64,000 nucleotides of DNA from Hyphococcus formosus (GTDB taxonomy: Bacteria > Pseudomonadota > Alphaproteobacteria > Caulobacterales > Parvularculaceae). The position numbers and the translations under genes were made by a program. Below the pieces are notes generated by a model that was not told the origin of the DNA, did not search any database, and was given only the letters and a program-made list of their open reading frames with translations. Shown piece after piece: positions 9,546 to 18,757 of this stretch; position 1 is the stretch's first letter; each line of letters begins with the position of its first letter. The stretch covers positions 1,426,001-1,490,000 of the forward strand of contig NZ_CP157210.1 of assembly GCF_046736345.1 (NCBI RefSeq), in the 5' to 3' direction.

Positions 9546-10247
9546 GTGGAATCGAAACAAAAACCAGTCAGAAGAAAGACACGCGGTAAAGTTCAAGCCG
9601 CCCGACGCTCTGCCTCGATGACGTCAATTTTGAATCATGCCGAAACTGTTTTTGCAATAAAAGGATTTAACGCCTCTTTCAAAGAAGTCGCTCAGGAGGC
9701 CGGCGTCGATACCGCGCTGTTACGCTACTATTTCGGCAATAAGAGTAAGCTATTTAAGGCTGTGTTCCAACGTCGCGCGCCGAAAATCAATGACCTCAGA
9801 CTTAAAGCAATGGCGGAGTACCGTAAAACTTGTAACGGCGAAATGACGTTAGAGGGAATTATCGATGCATTCGTTAGGCCATCTCTCGAAATGTCCATCA
9901 AAGACAAAGGCTGGCGAAATTACATGGCGATCGTTGCCTATGTGAACAGCTCCGGCGGCGAGCTAGACCAATTAATGTCGGAAACGTTTGACCATGTATC
10001 TCAAGAACTAATTTCTGACATGAGAAAAATTCTAGTCGATGCTTCAGACCAAGAATTATACTGGGGATATCACTTTCTAACGGGTGCCTTCACATTTTCA
10101 CTGGGTCAAACAGGACGTATCGACATACTCTCTCAAGGCGAAGTCTCATCAAAAGATATGGCCGCCATTGCCGATAGACTACCGGTATTTATCGCTGCTG
10201 GCGTTCGCGCGATCTGCCAAGGAAATATGAAAAACATAACGACATAA
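9546..10247 (+). CDS. TetR/AcrR-family transcriptional regulator
   Basis: This 233-residue regulator has an N-terminal TetR helix-turn-helix, with the line SFKEVAQEAGVDTALLRYYF at about residues 45-65. The C-terminal ligand/dimer domain is variable and contains WRNYMAIVAY. The basic opening (ESKQKPVRRKTRGK) starts at GTG 9546, with AGGAA about 9 bases upstream. It lies 114 bp downstream of the ligase, behind a hairpin. It probably controls the esterase-TBDR-ligase locus, perhaps through the palindrome at 5769, with an acyl compound as ligand. That role is inferred from position alone. Confidence 0.88.
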   Translation: MESKQKPVRRKTRGKVQAARRSASMTSILNHAETVFAIKGFNASFKEVAQEAGVDTALLRYYFGNKSKLFKAVFQRRAPKINDLRLKAMAEYRKTCNGEMTLEGIIDAFVRPSLEMSIKDKGWRNYMAIVAYVNSSGGELDQLMSETFDHVSQELISDMRKILVDASDQELYWGYHFLTGAFTFSLGQTGRIDILSQGEVSSKDMAAIADRLPVFIAAGVRAICQGNMKNITT

Positions 10248-10389
10248 GCTGAAAACTATCGAATGTATTTTCCATTGGAAGGTCTATTCAGCCTATTACG
10301 GCCCATAATACACCGCTGGAGACGACTAACGGCAACCTTAACGTTACTTATACTCTCTATACGTATTTTTTAAACTAATTAGATACTAA

Positions 10390-12591
10390 TCAAAATTCGC
10401 AATATGTAATCATCGCTGCTCCAGGTTTATTTTCCCGGCAACTTTCGTCACGCATCTCGCGCCAGCGCTCAAATTGATCATGCTGCGCCCGCCCTTCACC
10501 TTCGATTCCTAACATCCAGAACAAAAACCAATCCAGATTTCTCTGCGCAATTTCCTTTTTGCGGGTCGGTTCACTAACATTGTGACCTATCTTCGGATAG
10601 ACAACGAATTCCGTCGGCATTCCCGCAAGGTGCGCGGCTTTAGGTGAACCCATCATAGAGATTGCCTGCGACTCGACTCCCGCCTCAAACAGCGCCGCCG
10701 TATCGAGTCCATCGAAAAAGAATACGGGAGAGGTTTCCAAATAACGTTGAGGCGACTGATAAAGCCCGGCTCCCCACAGTTTATGATAGCCCTGTTCGTA
10801 AAGGTAACCGGGACTAAAAATATAGGTGAGCATATTGTTCTGCGGTCCCTCCCCGAAGGACGCCGCGACAAATTTCTTGAATTTCGTCATGACCAATGCG
10901 CCTAACCACGCCCCATGACTGTGCCCAATTATTCCGAGACGGTGTGGGTCCGCCAGATCAGCGTCGATCAATGCCTGAATGCCCAGGATCACATCTTCGG
11001 GTGCTCCGACATCGGAATGTTCTGGATTAGCGTGATTATAGCCAAAACTATCGGTCCCACGATAATTCGGAATGAATACGGCTATGCCGTTCAGCGGAAA
11101 AACCTCCAGCGGATACGGCCAGATTCCGCCATATAATGTATAATATTGTGCAAAGGCATTCGTCATGGGCATCGATGGACCACCATGCAAAAAGGTCAGC
11201 ATAGGTACCGGTTTCTTCGTCGCATTCTTGCTAGGCGGCGTCAGAAGCCATCCCTGTATTAAAGCGCCATCTTCCCCTTTCCACTTCACCTCTGTAACAA
11301 TCGGCATTTTCTTTTTGTTAATGCGGTTGTTGAGGTTCGTGATCTGTACGACCTCGTCATTTCGCCGCACAAAAATCTCCGGCGCGCGCGCTATGTTTTC
11401 ATTGACGAATGCAAGTACGGTCTTATTCGCATCAAACTGAGGCAATGCAATATCACCATCAATGTTTCCTACTTCTGGGATCGGTTTCCGCGCATTTAAG
11501 GAATAAATTGATCTCTTCGCGTCGCTGATCGCTGATACGAATGGGTCACCCTCGTCAAATTGAGATATCCGTGCACTGGTCGGGTAAAAGGTTACGTCAT
11601 GCCACCCATTTTCATCATTCGATGAAAGCGCCTTTTCAATTGAAACGCGCCGCCATTCCCGCTGGCTTCGCCAAAATCCAGAAGTTCGGTTACGGCGAAC
11701 AAAAATCTCCTGATCATCGTTCGTCCATTCTCCCCCTGTATAATAGACAGTCTGACTATTCTCCAGACCATGATTTGCTGCCCCAATCGCGAGAAAATCC
11801 CGGCTTTCAATATCGAACACGCCTATACTGGTGTAGAGACTTGCGAAGGGATTATCTGTATTCGGATCATCTAAATATCTAACCGATAATTTGTCGCCGC
11901 TTGATGACCATTCAAACCCGGTCACCACACCCGGGATATTCGCCTTGCTGGGTTTTCCGCCAATGCGCGTGATCCACAACGACCGTGCCGACGGCTTTCC
12001 CGCCTCGCGAAAATGTGGGCTCACAAAGTGCGTGAGCCTCGTTTTGAGGTGATCAATCACGACGCCTTTTTCGCCGCTATGTAGCTGCTCATAAAGGGTT
12101 GGTTGACGGCTTTCTTTTGCTCTATCGGATAAAGATATCCATGCGAGCTTTTTTCCATCATTGGAAAATTTATAGGAAATAACGCGTTGCGTACCGTCTG
12201 TAAGCCGTGTCGAATTCCGCGCGTTAATATTCGTCTTAAATACCTGCGGGGTACCATCTACCGTAGATATATAAGCCAGTTCATGCTTGTCAGCGATCCA
12301 AGAAAGGTGGCGCGCGTCCTGCGGCACGGAAACCCGGAGCGGTTTCTCATTCGCCGCCGCTTTTTGAATGACGATTTGTCGCCCAGTGACCGACATAGTT
12401 TGTTCGGGCGGTTCGACAGCGTAGGCAAGCCACGCACCATCAGCAGAGAGCGCCAATTCCGACACCCGCCGAATTTTGGCATAGTCATCTATTGTAAAAG
12501 GCTCGGGATCTGAAGCGGCGGCGTTGCCGCCAGCTCCAGAAATCATGAATGCAAAAATTACAAACCAAGTTCTCAGCTTGCTGAATTGCAT
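10390..12591 (-). CDS. S9-family (prolyl-oligopeptidase-like) peptidase, exported
   Basis: This 733-residue serine peptidase has a signal peptide (ending near GGNAAAS), a WD40/beta-propeller-type N-terminal half and a C-terminal alpha/beta-hydrolase. The nucleophile motif is GHSHGAW, where most relatives have GxSxGG. The histidine lies in KIGHNVSEP. The acid is probably in the FDGLDTA segment rather than a standard GxxD. HGGPSMPM is the oxyanion strand. It follows the STN-TBDR with only 14 bp between, and its AAAGGCG ribosome-binding site touches the receptor stop codon, so both are translated from one message. TBDR plus S9 peptidase pairs usually mean import and processing of a peptide or peptide-containing natural product. 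That reading is inference. Confidence 0.88.
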   Translation of the reverse strand: MQFSKLRTWFVIFAFMISGAGGNAAASDPEPFTIDDYAKIRRVSELALSADGAWLAYAVEPPEQTMSVTGRQIVIQKAAANEKPLRVSVPQDARHLSWIADKHELAYISTVDGTPQVFKTNINARNSTRLTDGTQRVISYKFSNDGKKLAWISLSDRAKESRQPTLYEQLHSGEKGVVIDHLKTRLTHFVSPHFREAGKPSARSLWITRIGGKPSKANIPGVVTGFEWSSSGDKLSVRYLDDPNTDNPFASLYTSIGVFDIESRDFLAIGAANHGLENSQTVYYTGGEWTNDDQEIFVRRNRTSGFWRSQREWRRVSIEKALSSNDENGWHDVTFYPTSARISQFDEGDPFVSAISDAKRSIYSLNARKPIPEVGNIDGDIALPQFDANKTVLAFVNENIARAPEIFVRRNDEVVQITNLNNRINKKKMPIVTEVKWKGEDGALIQGWLLTPPSKNATKKPVPMLTFLHGGPSMPMTNAFAQYYTLYGGIWPYPLEVFPLNGIAVFIPNYRGTDSFGYNHANPEHSDVGAPEDVILGIQALIDADLADPHRLGIIGHSHGAWLGALVMTKFKKFVAASFGEGPQNNMLTYIFSPGYLYEQGYHKLWGAGLYQSPQRYLETSPVFFFDGLDTAALFEAGVESQAISMMGSPKAAHLAGMPTEFVVYPKIGHNVSEPTRKKEIAQRNLDWFLFWMLGIEGEGRAQHDQFERWREMRDESCRENKPGAAMITYCEF

Positions 12592-12605
12592 TTAAGCGTC
12601 GCCTT

Positions 12606-15368
12606 TTAGAATTGAGTTGAGAGTTCAACTGAAACAAAGCGACCCAAGGGTGACGCATTTGTGGGGTCGTAGCCGAAAAGCGAAAATGTCGGCGCATCAG
12701 GCGTGCTTGGTGGGTCCCGGTCAAAAAGATTGGAGACCGAAACGCGAATTTTCGCGTCGCCTAACGCAGACATAAAGGATGACTCCCCGAACGCATAAGA
12801 CGTCGACAGATCAATCGTCGTGTACGAGTCAACAGTTTGGGAATCCGGTAGATTGTCGTATTTGTAGCTATTTGTATGGTTCACGAACAAATTCGCGTCA
12901 AACCCACCATTCGAATAACCCACGCGCCCTCTCAATCGGAGGTGTGTCGGATTGTACAACGTGTCAATTCTATTGACGGATGCCGATGTTGGGCTGGCTT
13001 GTTGTTTGTAATGTAACAAATACGAACCAGACAGGCCAATTGCAAAGTCGCCTACCGATGATTCATATTGGTATCCCGAGTCAAAATCGATCGTCTGTAC
13101 CGAATTCAGTGAAAGATTCTGTGTCAGCTGCACTGAACTAATGATCTGTGCATCGGCCGCATCAACATCATCTTCATACGTAACAACACGAGACACACCG
13201 GCCATGATCGCGTTGATTTCATCCAATGTCGGCGAGAAAACAACAATTCCGGGCGGGAATGCAGCGGGATCATTGAACGCAATATTCGGTGCATCAAAGA
13301 CGCTTCGGTTACCAGGAATGGGCGTGTTACCGAGGCGGTTCGCATATTTAATGTCGAGGAACGTACCCGTAAGCGTAAAAATATGGGGGCCAACCTCATG
13401 ATCGAAATTGAAACCGGCTGAAAACGTCCTCGATGTTTCCGCTGACAAATTCGGTGCCGTACCAGAAATGTAAATTGCCGTTACATCAGCGATGGACGGG
13501 TCTGCCGCCGTCAAACCGATGGCATTATTGATGAAACCGGTCGTTGCAACAAATGCCGCATAATCGGTCGCGCCAACATAGCCAAGCGGCGGCGGGCTAA
13601 ACGAGCGCCCATACGATCCGCGGAGACGAAGCTGTTCGATCGGTGCCCATAGAACGCCGACTTTTGGCGTCAATTTTGTTCCAAAATCGGAATAGTCTTC
13701 GAACCGTGCCGAGGTGCTAATCTCTAACCGGTTTACACCCGGAACGTTATTATCCTCAGAGACCAAAGGCGCGTAGAGCTCGCCAAAGACACCATAAACG
13801 TTTCGGTCGGCCGCTCGTTGCACTGTATCCGTATCAATTCGCTCATTAGAGAAAGACTCTTCACGATAATGGCCACCGACGGCAAGTGAAAGATCGCCCC
13901 CCCAAAGCGCGAATAATGCACCCGACGCTTTCGCATCCATCGTCCATAGTTTTGAATCGAGCGATGTATGCCACGATGAATCACCGGTTGTCGGAATTTC
14001 ACCGTCGGTCGTACTGAACGCACCGGATAAGTCCACTGACCAATTTGAATCGACATCCCATCTCAACGCACCTGATGCGTGAATTGTCGTGGTGTCGGGT
14101 AGAATTTTGAAACTATATGTTCGACCCGAGGTGTCCCTGACGCCTTTTCGGTTGCCATATAAAAAGTCTGCTGAGAACTCCAGATTCGGCAGTAATTCCT
14201 GCGACCCCGAAACCAAAACAGAATGGCGCTCTTGACTCGGGAATAGATCATTCGGCAGGTAAGCCCCCTGCGAGAAGGACCGATCTTCCGCGCTCAGATT
14301 ACCGCGATCGAAATATTCATATGAGACAAGCGCGTTACCGCTATCCCAATTTTCACCTAGCGTTACGCTAGCGCGATATTCATCAAGATCACCGCGGGTA
14401 TCGCCACCATAACGCGCAGTCGCTTCGATACCGTCGAAATCATCGCGCAAAATATAATTGACCACACCAGCAACGGCGTCACCGCCATAAATTGATGCCG
14501 CACCATCGGTCAGCATTTCGACGCGCTGAATTGCGGAAGCGGGTATCAGTGAAATATCGACAAAGTTACCAAGACCTGATGCCGGCGCGATACGCTGGCT
14601 GTTCAATAGAACAAGTGTACTGCCCGAACCCAAGCCGCGTAAGTTCGCACTCGATCCATAGGTCCCTGCACGGCCACTATTGTAGCTTGCGCTAAAATCA
14701 TTAGGCAGGCCGCCGACAACGGTCGCATTTGACCCACCACCAAAATTTTGCGGAATTGTTTGCAGGAAATCCTGAAGCGTGGCCGCACCAGTGATATCCA
14801 GATCGTCTCGATCGAAGGTCATGGTTGGCGAACTATCCGGCGCTATGCCGCGAATATTCGTACCCGTTACAATAACTTCGTCGCGTTTATTCTCGTCTTC
14901 TTTTTCCTCACGAGTTTCATCGCTGATTGTTTCGACATCCTGGGCGTTTGCCACGCCGAAAGCCAAGCTAGCAACCCCCGCTAATAATGTAGTCTTCATT
15001 TTACCGTCCGCCATTTGCCCCTTAGGCTCCTGCTTCTTGCGTGAGACGACTATCACCTCACTCTCAGTCAGGTCGGCGGAAAATTCAGTATTGCGGAGCA
15101 ACCCATCAAGAGCTTCGACCACGGTCATTCTGCCCACAACCGGATTGGTGTTTGGGCTATCAGCCAATTCATAAGGATAAAGTGAGCCGACACGTGCTTG
15201 GCGTGATAATTCAGTCAACGCCTCACCCAGAGTTTCTTGATTTATTTCAAAATCAAACTCTCGCGGCGGTTCTTCTGCTCGGACAATATCAGCACACGTA
15301 AGAATGCAACACGCAAAAAATATAATTGCATGCCCCCACCCTATTATCTTTGCAGAGCCCCTATGCAT
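12606..15368 (-). CDS. STN-domain TonB-dependent receptor/transducer
   Basis: This 920-residue outer-membrane receptor has the FecA-like signalling layout. It has a first signal peptide (residues 1-31), an STN domain (about 35-110, from EFDFEINQETLGEALTELS), a linker, then a second signal-peptide-like segment (MKTTLLAGVASLAFGVANA, about 124-142). After that come an acidic stretch, the TonB box DEVIVTGTNIRG, the plug (LRGLGSGSTLVLLNSQR) and the barrel ending in SVELSTQF. Internal ATGs at 15014 and 14999 sit just after AGCAGGAG and AAGGGG. They could start a shorter receptor without STN. FecR and sigma genes lie directly upstream and a candidate ECF promoter stands at 15415-15440, so the STN form probably signals ligand binding to FecR. 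The ligand is unknown; the S9 peptidase next door suggests a peptide-like compound. Confidence 0.92.
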   Translation of the reverse strand: MHRGSAKIIGWGHAIIFFACCILTCADIVRAEEPPREFDFEINQETLGEALTELSRQARVGSLYPYELADSPNTNPVVGRMTVVEALDGLLRNTEFSADLTESEVIVVSRKKQEPKGQMADGKMKTTLLAGVASLAFGVANAQDVETISDETREEKEDENKRDEVIVTGTNIRGIAPDSSPTMTFDRDDLDITGAATLQDFLQTIPQNFGGGSNATVVGGLPNDFSASYNSGRAGTYGSSANLRGLGSGSTLVLLNSQRIAPASGLGNFVDISLIPASAIQRVEMLTDGAASIYGGDAVAGVVNYILRDDFDGIEATARYGGDTRGDLDEYRASVTLGENWDSGNALVSYEYFDRGNLSAEDRSFSQGAYLPNDLFPSQERHSVLVSGSQELLPNLEFSADFLYGNRKGVRDTSGRTYSFKILPDTTTIHASGALRWDVDSNWSVDLSGAFSTTDGEIPTTGDSSWHTSLDSKLWTMDAKASGALFALWGGDLSLAVGGHYREESFSNERIDTDTVQRAADRNVYGVFGELYAPLVSEDNNVPGVNRLEISTSARFEDYSDFGTKLTPKVGVLWAPIEQLRLRGSYGRSFSPPPLGYVGATDYAAFVATTGFINNAIGLTAADPSIADVTAIYISGTAPNLSAETSRTFSAGFNFDHEVGPHIFTLTGTFLDIKYANRLGNTPIPGNRSVFDAPNIAFNDPAAFPPGIVVFSPTLDEINAIMAGVSRVVTYEDDVDAADAQIISSVQLTQNLSLNSVQTIDFDSGYQYESSVGDFAIGLSGSYLLHYKQQASPTSASVNRIDTLYNPTHLRLRGRVGYSNGGFDANLFVNHTNSYKYDNLPDSQTVDSYTTIDLSTSYAFGESSFMSALGDAKIRVSVSNLFDRDPPSTPDAPTFSLFGYDPTNASPLGRFVSVELSTQF

Positions 15369-15414
15369 TGGCCGCGCGGATCAAATCCCTTTCCTTTTCG
15401 CCGGCCTCATACTC

Positions 15415-15440
15415 AAAGGACTGACGAAATTTTTAAATCC
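15415..15440 (-). promoter_or_regulatory. Candidate FecI-type ECF promoter for STN-TBDR
   Basis: On the minus strand GGATTT, 14 bases and TCCTTT stand 47 bases ahead of the receptor start. The same GGATTT-N14-TCYTWY spacing precedes the other STN-TBDR (51743-51768). TCCTTT equals the known E. coli fecA -10 and GGATTT is near its -35 GGAAAT, though the spacer here is shorter than the usual 17. Confidence 0.45.
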
Positions 15441-15472
15441 TCGTATTCCATTAACATTTTTTTGCAAAATTT

Positions 15473-16510
15473 TTATGCATCTTTCGATAGAATGATTTTT
15501 CCTTTTTCATCACGCTTCGCCTTAATGCCAAACGCCCGCTCAAGTGAGTCGAACATCCCCTGTATATTTCCGGCTTCATAAGATCCGGCGATCGGCAACA
15601 ACTTTAGCTCTGGATCGGCGATAGATATCTCAAGATCGGTATAGCGGCTCATCTCGGCGACGACATCTGCCAATGGCTCGCCAGAAAAAGCCAAAAACCC
15701 ATCGCGCCACATTAGCTTTTTCCGAACATCCGATTTATCCAATTTTTCACGGCGCGCCAATTTTTCATCGAACACAGCACTCTCGTTCATAGAAAGCGCA
15801 GTAAGGGATCGCCATTCCGCGTCTATTTTTTTCTCTTTCGCCTGAGCCGTATTCACATCTTGTGTAAACAGCTCGACCACCCCTTCCGCGACCGTGACCT
15901 CTACTTCCTCGCCCCGCAAACGGACCGTAAATGCGGTTCCTACGGCTTGAACCAAACCTTGATCTACATGCACCTGGAAAGGACGGTGTTTCTCTTTCGC
16001 GACTTCAAAATGCGCCTCACCTTTGGCTAAGCGTATAATTCGCGCCGCGCGATCAATGTCTACCGCCACTTGCGTATCGGTGTTCAAGATCATGATCGAT
16101 CCATCAGCAAGTTGAATTGTTCGTTGCTCACCAATAGCCGTACGAAACGCATCTTCTTGGCTGCTCGGTGCCCAAGGTCCTAGCCCAAAAACAAATGCGG
16201 AAATGACGACCATCAATGATGCCGCGATCGCGCCAGATGCCATTATCCATTTTTTGGCAACTGGAACGCCACTGCTTTCCACTTTCAATGGATCAATTCG
16301 GTTATACTCTTCGAGCAAATCCGCCACGTCCCACATATCGGACATGCGCTCAAACGCCTGACGATGCCGCGTGCTTTGCTTAATCCACGCGCCAAAATCC
16401 AGACGCGTCTCTGTCGTCATCGCGTCATCTTCCAAACGCATGACCCAAAGCGCGGCCTCCTCCTCTATGAGGTCGTTGTCAGGTAATTCAACTACATTCT
16501 TATCATTCAT
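15473..16510 (-). CDS. FecR-type anti-sigma/sigma-regulator
   Basis: This 345-residue single-pass inner-membrane protein relays a signal from the STN receptor to its sigma factor. It has an N-terminal cytoplasmic DUF4880-type region (EEAALWVMRLEDDAMT, then FGAWIKQSTRHRQAFERM), one membrane segment near residues 83-105 and a periplasmic FecR domain (GEQRTIQLADGSIMILNTDT, GEAHFEVAK). The C-terminus (FSGEPLADVVAEMSRYTDLEI) resembles DUF4974/secretin-TonB domains. The start overlaps the sigma gene stop by 8 bases (ATGAATGA), which implies translational coupling and balanced stoichiometry. Confidence 0.92.
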   Translation of the reverse strand: MNDKNVVELPDNDLIEEEAALWVMRLEDDAMTTETRLDFGAWIKQSTRHRQAFERMSDMWDVADLLEEYNRIDPLKVESSGVPVAKKWIMASGAIAASLMVVISAFVFGLGPWAPSSQEDAFRTAIGEQRTIQLADGSIMILNTDTQVAVDIDRAARIIRLAKGEAHFEVAKEKHRPFQVHVDQGLVQAVGTAFTVRLRGEEVEVTVAEGVVELFTQDVNTAQAKEKKIDAEWRSLTALSMNESAVFDEKLARREKLDKSDVRKKLMWRDGFLAFSGEPLADVVAEMSRYTDLEISIADPELKLLPIAGSYEAGNIQGMFDSLERAFGIKAKRDEKGKIILSKDA

Positions 16511-17123
16511 GATCAGGCGTCACTTTCGCTTCCCTAAATGAATCTTTTCTATTTATTACGCCGCCCTCTTTTGTCTTAATTGCCCCGAATTCGTGCGGAT
16601 CGTAGCCCAATTCCCTCATACGCCGACTACATTTTATCAACCCCTGCGCGCCATGCTTTTCGACAGAGGAAACAGATATTTCCAGGCGCGCCGCAATTTC
16701 CTTAATTGGTAGACCTTCAATTTTCCGCAGTATAAAGACTTTCCGGCAAACTGGTGGCAATTCAGAAATCGCAATCGTCAATGCATTCAGCTTGCGCCGG
16801 CCATCCCATATTTCCTCGGCGTTGTTTCCAACTTCGTCCAGTGTGTTATCGTCGCCGCCAAAATCCTCTAGATAGTCGAAATCTTTACTCTTGCGTTTTG
16901 CTAACTCAGTTAGGGCAGCATGCTTCGCCGCTCTGAATAGCAGTCTTTTTGGGTACCGAACCTTTGTTCTCGCCTCTGTGGCAAAGACCTTGATAAAGGC
17001 TTCTTGTGCTACATCATCAACATCCTGCGGCCGCGAAAAATAGCGGTATAGGTACTTCTTTATTGCCTTCTCGTGACGCAAGTAGCTTTCCAGCACCTTG
17101 CTCATTTGAGATTTACGTCTCAT
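16503..17123 (-). CDS. ECF RNA polymerase sigma factor, FecI-like
   Basis: This 206-residue sigma-70-family factor has region 2 (YRYFSRPQDVDDVAQEAFIKVF) and region 4 (ISELPPVCRKVFILRKIEGL, KEIAARLEISVSSVEKH). It belongs with the FecI-type factors that act with FecR and an STN receptor. ATG 17123 has a GGGGG-rich leader; a Met at residue 7 is an alternative. A C-terminal tail of about 35 residues beyond region 4 is rich in charged residues and overlaps the FecR gene. Its likely target is the promoter at 15415-15440 ahead of the receptor. Confidence 0.92.
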   Translation of the reverse strand: MRRKSQMSKVLESYLRHEKAIKKYLYRYFSRPQDVDDVAQEAFIKVFATEARTKVRYPKRLLFRAAKHAALTELAKRKSKDFDYLEDFGGDDNTLDEVGNNAEEIWDGRRKLNALTIAISELPPVCRKVFILRKIEGLPIKEIAARLEISVSSVEKHGAQGLIKCSRRMRELGYDPHEFGAIKTKEGGVINRKDSFREAKVTPDHE

Positions 17124-17159
17124 GCCCCCGCCCTACACCGCGTACAAAATTCGATACAA

Positions 17160-18626
17160 TTAGTTGGCTCCGCTCACATTCGAATAGATTCTTATTATCT
17201 CTCCCGACGATATATTGTTATCCGTCATTCCATCAGCGGCAAGGCCCAAAAACCACTCACCATCAAGATACTCAAACGAATAAGCTATAGCTTGCGTCTC
17301 AATCTTCTGCACCTCATTCCAGTTTTCCAGATCGCTACTCGAAAGAATAATTGCCTGATAGTTTTCCGCATCGAACGACGTGCCGAGCACATAAACCTCG
17401 CCTTCCAAGATCAAGACGTCATTGATATGCGGTCGCCCCGGGATTTTGACGATGTCGACATTCCCGTTTTGCGTTAACCGATAAAGATTACGGTGCGTGA
17501 ATGACCACGCAGCTATAATTTTATCCCACCAATTTCTAAAATGAACATTTGACTGATAAATCGGAGCCAAGGGAAAGTCACGTAATTGCGGATTAATCGG
17601 CATACGGTCGAGTTTCGGAGTGTATAGCACATCTCCACCGAACGGCACTGCCCGCGAAACCGTTAAACGTAAGTCCGCATCTCCCATATCCGGAAACAGA
17701 TCTGTGTCATGGAATTGTAGGTGCCAATTTTTGTCTAATGTCCAGTACCCATTCCGGGCGCTCGATTGCGCAACGAAAAGTCCTTCGCCGAATTCGGCCA
17801 TTCGCCAATATCGGTAAGCATCCCTGCTTTCTCCATGAGAAACAGGTAGTCGCATCCATGACACACCATTATCGGTCGATCTATACAAGCCGGCAAAACC
17901 ATTGCTGTTCTCGACAACGCCGGCGGATGCCACGATTGCACCCTGAAAACCAATTACGTCAAACACGTGGACTGCATGTTCGAGGTTTCGATATTTGAAC
18001 CATCCGTCATTGTCGAGGGCGTATATATTTCCATACGCCCACGGATCTTTTGGATCGATATCCGGCACATAAAGGCGACCGTCTATTTCGCGGAAGAACT
18101 CGATGGCCTCTCCGTAAACCGGTTGCTCCTGTGCGATGCGGATATTAGCGTTTTCTTCTTTTGGCTTTTGCCAATAGAGCGACCAAATTGGTACCGGGCC
18201 CTGATTTAACCCCCAATCACCACCGCCGAAATAAATGCGCTCTCCTTTGCCGCCAATCGTCGCCGTTTCCATATCCCAGACACTGCGCGCATAGGCATGT
18301 TCCGCAGTTGGCTCAGGCCAACGATCAGCGTTTGGATTGCCGACAATCTCGCAGTCATAGGTCTGAGCATGCTGTCCGATTAATCGACAGGTGGACCCAA
18401 CCGTTTTCGGCGAATCGGTATGCTGGGCATCATTCGTCGCACCCGCCAGCAACAAGCGATCCGCGGGGTCTTTCGATAATTGAAACGCTATAATCCAGAC
18501 GCCAATCATGGACGCCACGGCAGCGAAAATTGGAATAGCCCTCACGAAAAACAGCCCTCGTAAACTCAGAATTGACGAAAGCGGCTGGATATGCCGCTCT
18601 CCCGACACAATGACTGCGGAATTCAC
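17160..18626 (-). CDS. Membrane-anchored protein with Asp-box (sialidase-like propeller) motif
   Basis: This 488-residue protein has no family I can name. One hydrophobic segment (about residues 28-50, FFVRAIPIFAAVASMIGVWI) follows a polar N-terminus, predicting an N-in anchor with the rest in the periplasm. The body holds a classical Asp-box (RSTDNGVSWMRL, about residue 233) and a second looser copy (SSSDLENWNEV). Together with repeated short beta-like stretches and many Trp/Tyr residues, these point to a beta-propeller of the BNR/sialidase superfamily. No sialidase arginine triad is evident, so I do not call an enzyme. It ends 36 bp upstream of the sigma factor on the same strand and may be part of the surface-signalling locus. 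Confidence 0.7.
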   Translation of the reverse strand: MNSAVIVSGERHIQPLSSILSLRGLFFVRAIPIFAAVASMIGVWIIAFQLSKDPADRLLLAGATNDAQHTDSPKTVGSTCRLIGQHAQTYDCEIVGNPNADRWPEPTAEHAYARSVWDMETATIGGKGERIYFGGGDWGLNQGPVPIWSLYWQKPKEENANIRIAQEQPVYGEAIEFFREIDGRLYVPDIDPKDPWAYGNIYALDNDGWFKYRNLEHAVHVFDVIGFQGAIVASAGVVENSNGFAGLYRSTDNGVSWMRLPVSHGESRDAYRYWRMAEFGEGLFVAQSSARNGYWTLDKNWHLQFHDTDLFPDMGDADLRLTVSRAVPFGGDVLYTPKLDRMPINPQLRDFPLAPIYQSNVHFRNWWDKIIAAWSFTHRNLYRLTQNGNVDIVKIPGRPHINDVLILEGEVYVLGTSFDAENYQAIILSSSDLENWNEVQKIETQAIAYSFEYLDGEWFLGLAADGMTDNNISSGEIIRIYSNVSGAN

Positions 18627-18742
18627 AAAACCCGTAAGGCAGGAGCGGATTAATTTGGATTTCGCATAAAATTACCACGAGCGGAGAAGTTCGCAGAACA
18701 CCGCCAAACCGCACGTCTGCTCAGAAAATCGTCTTTAGGAAA

Positions 18743-18757
18743 GGACTGAATGGTGGA
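18743..18757. repeat. 15-bp direct repeat, attachment-like
   Basis: GGACTGAATGGTGGA also occurs exactly at 63948-63962, spanning the 3' end of a tRNA-Ser gene. A 12/15 match is at 35851-35865. All three lie at an edge of mobile-module DNA, so this may be the cross-over or boundary sequence of the element. Confidence 0.5.
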
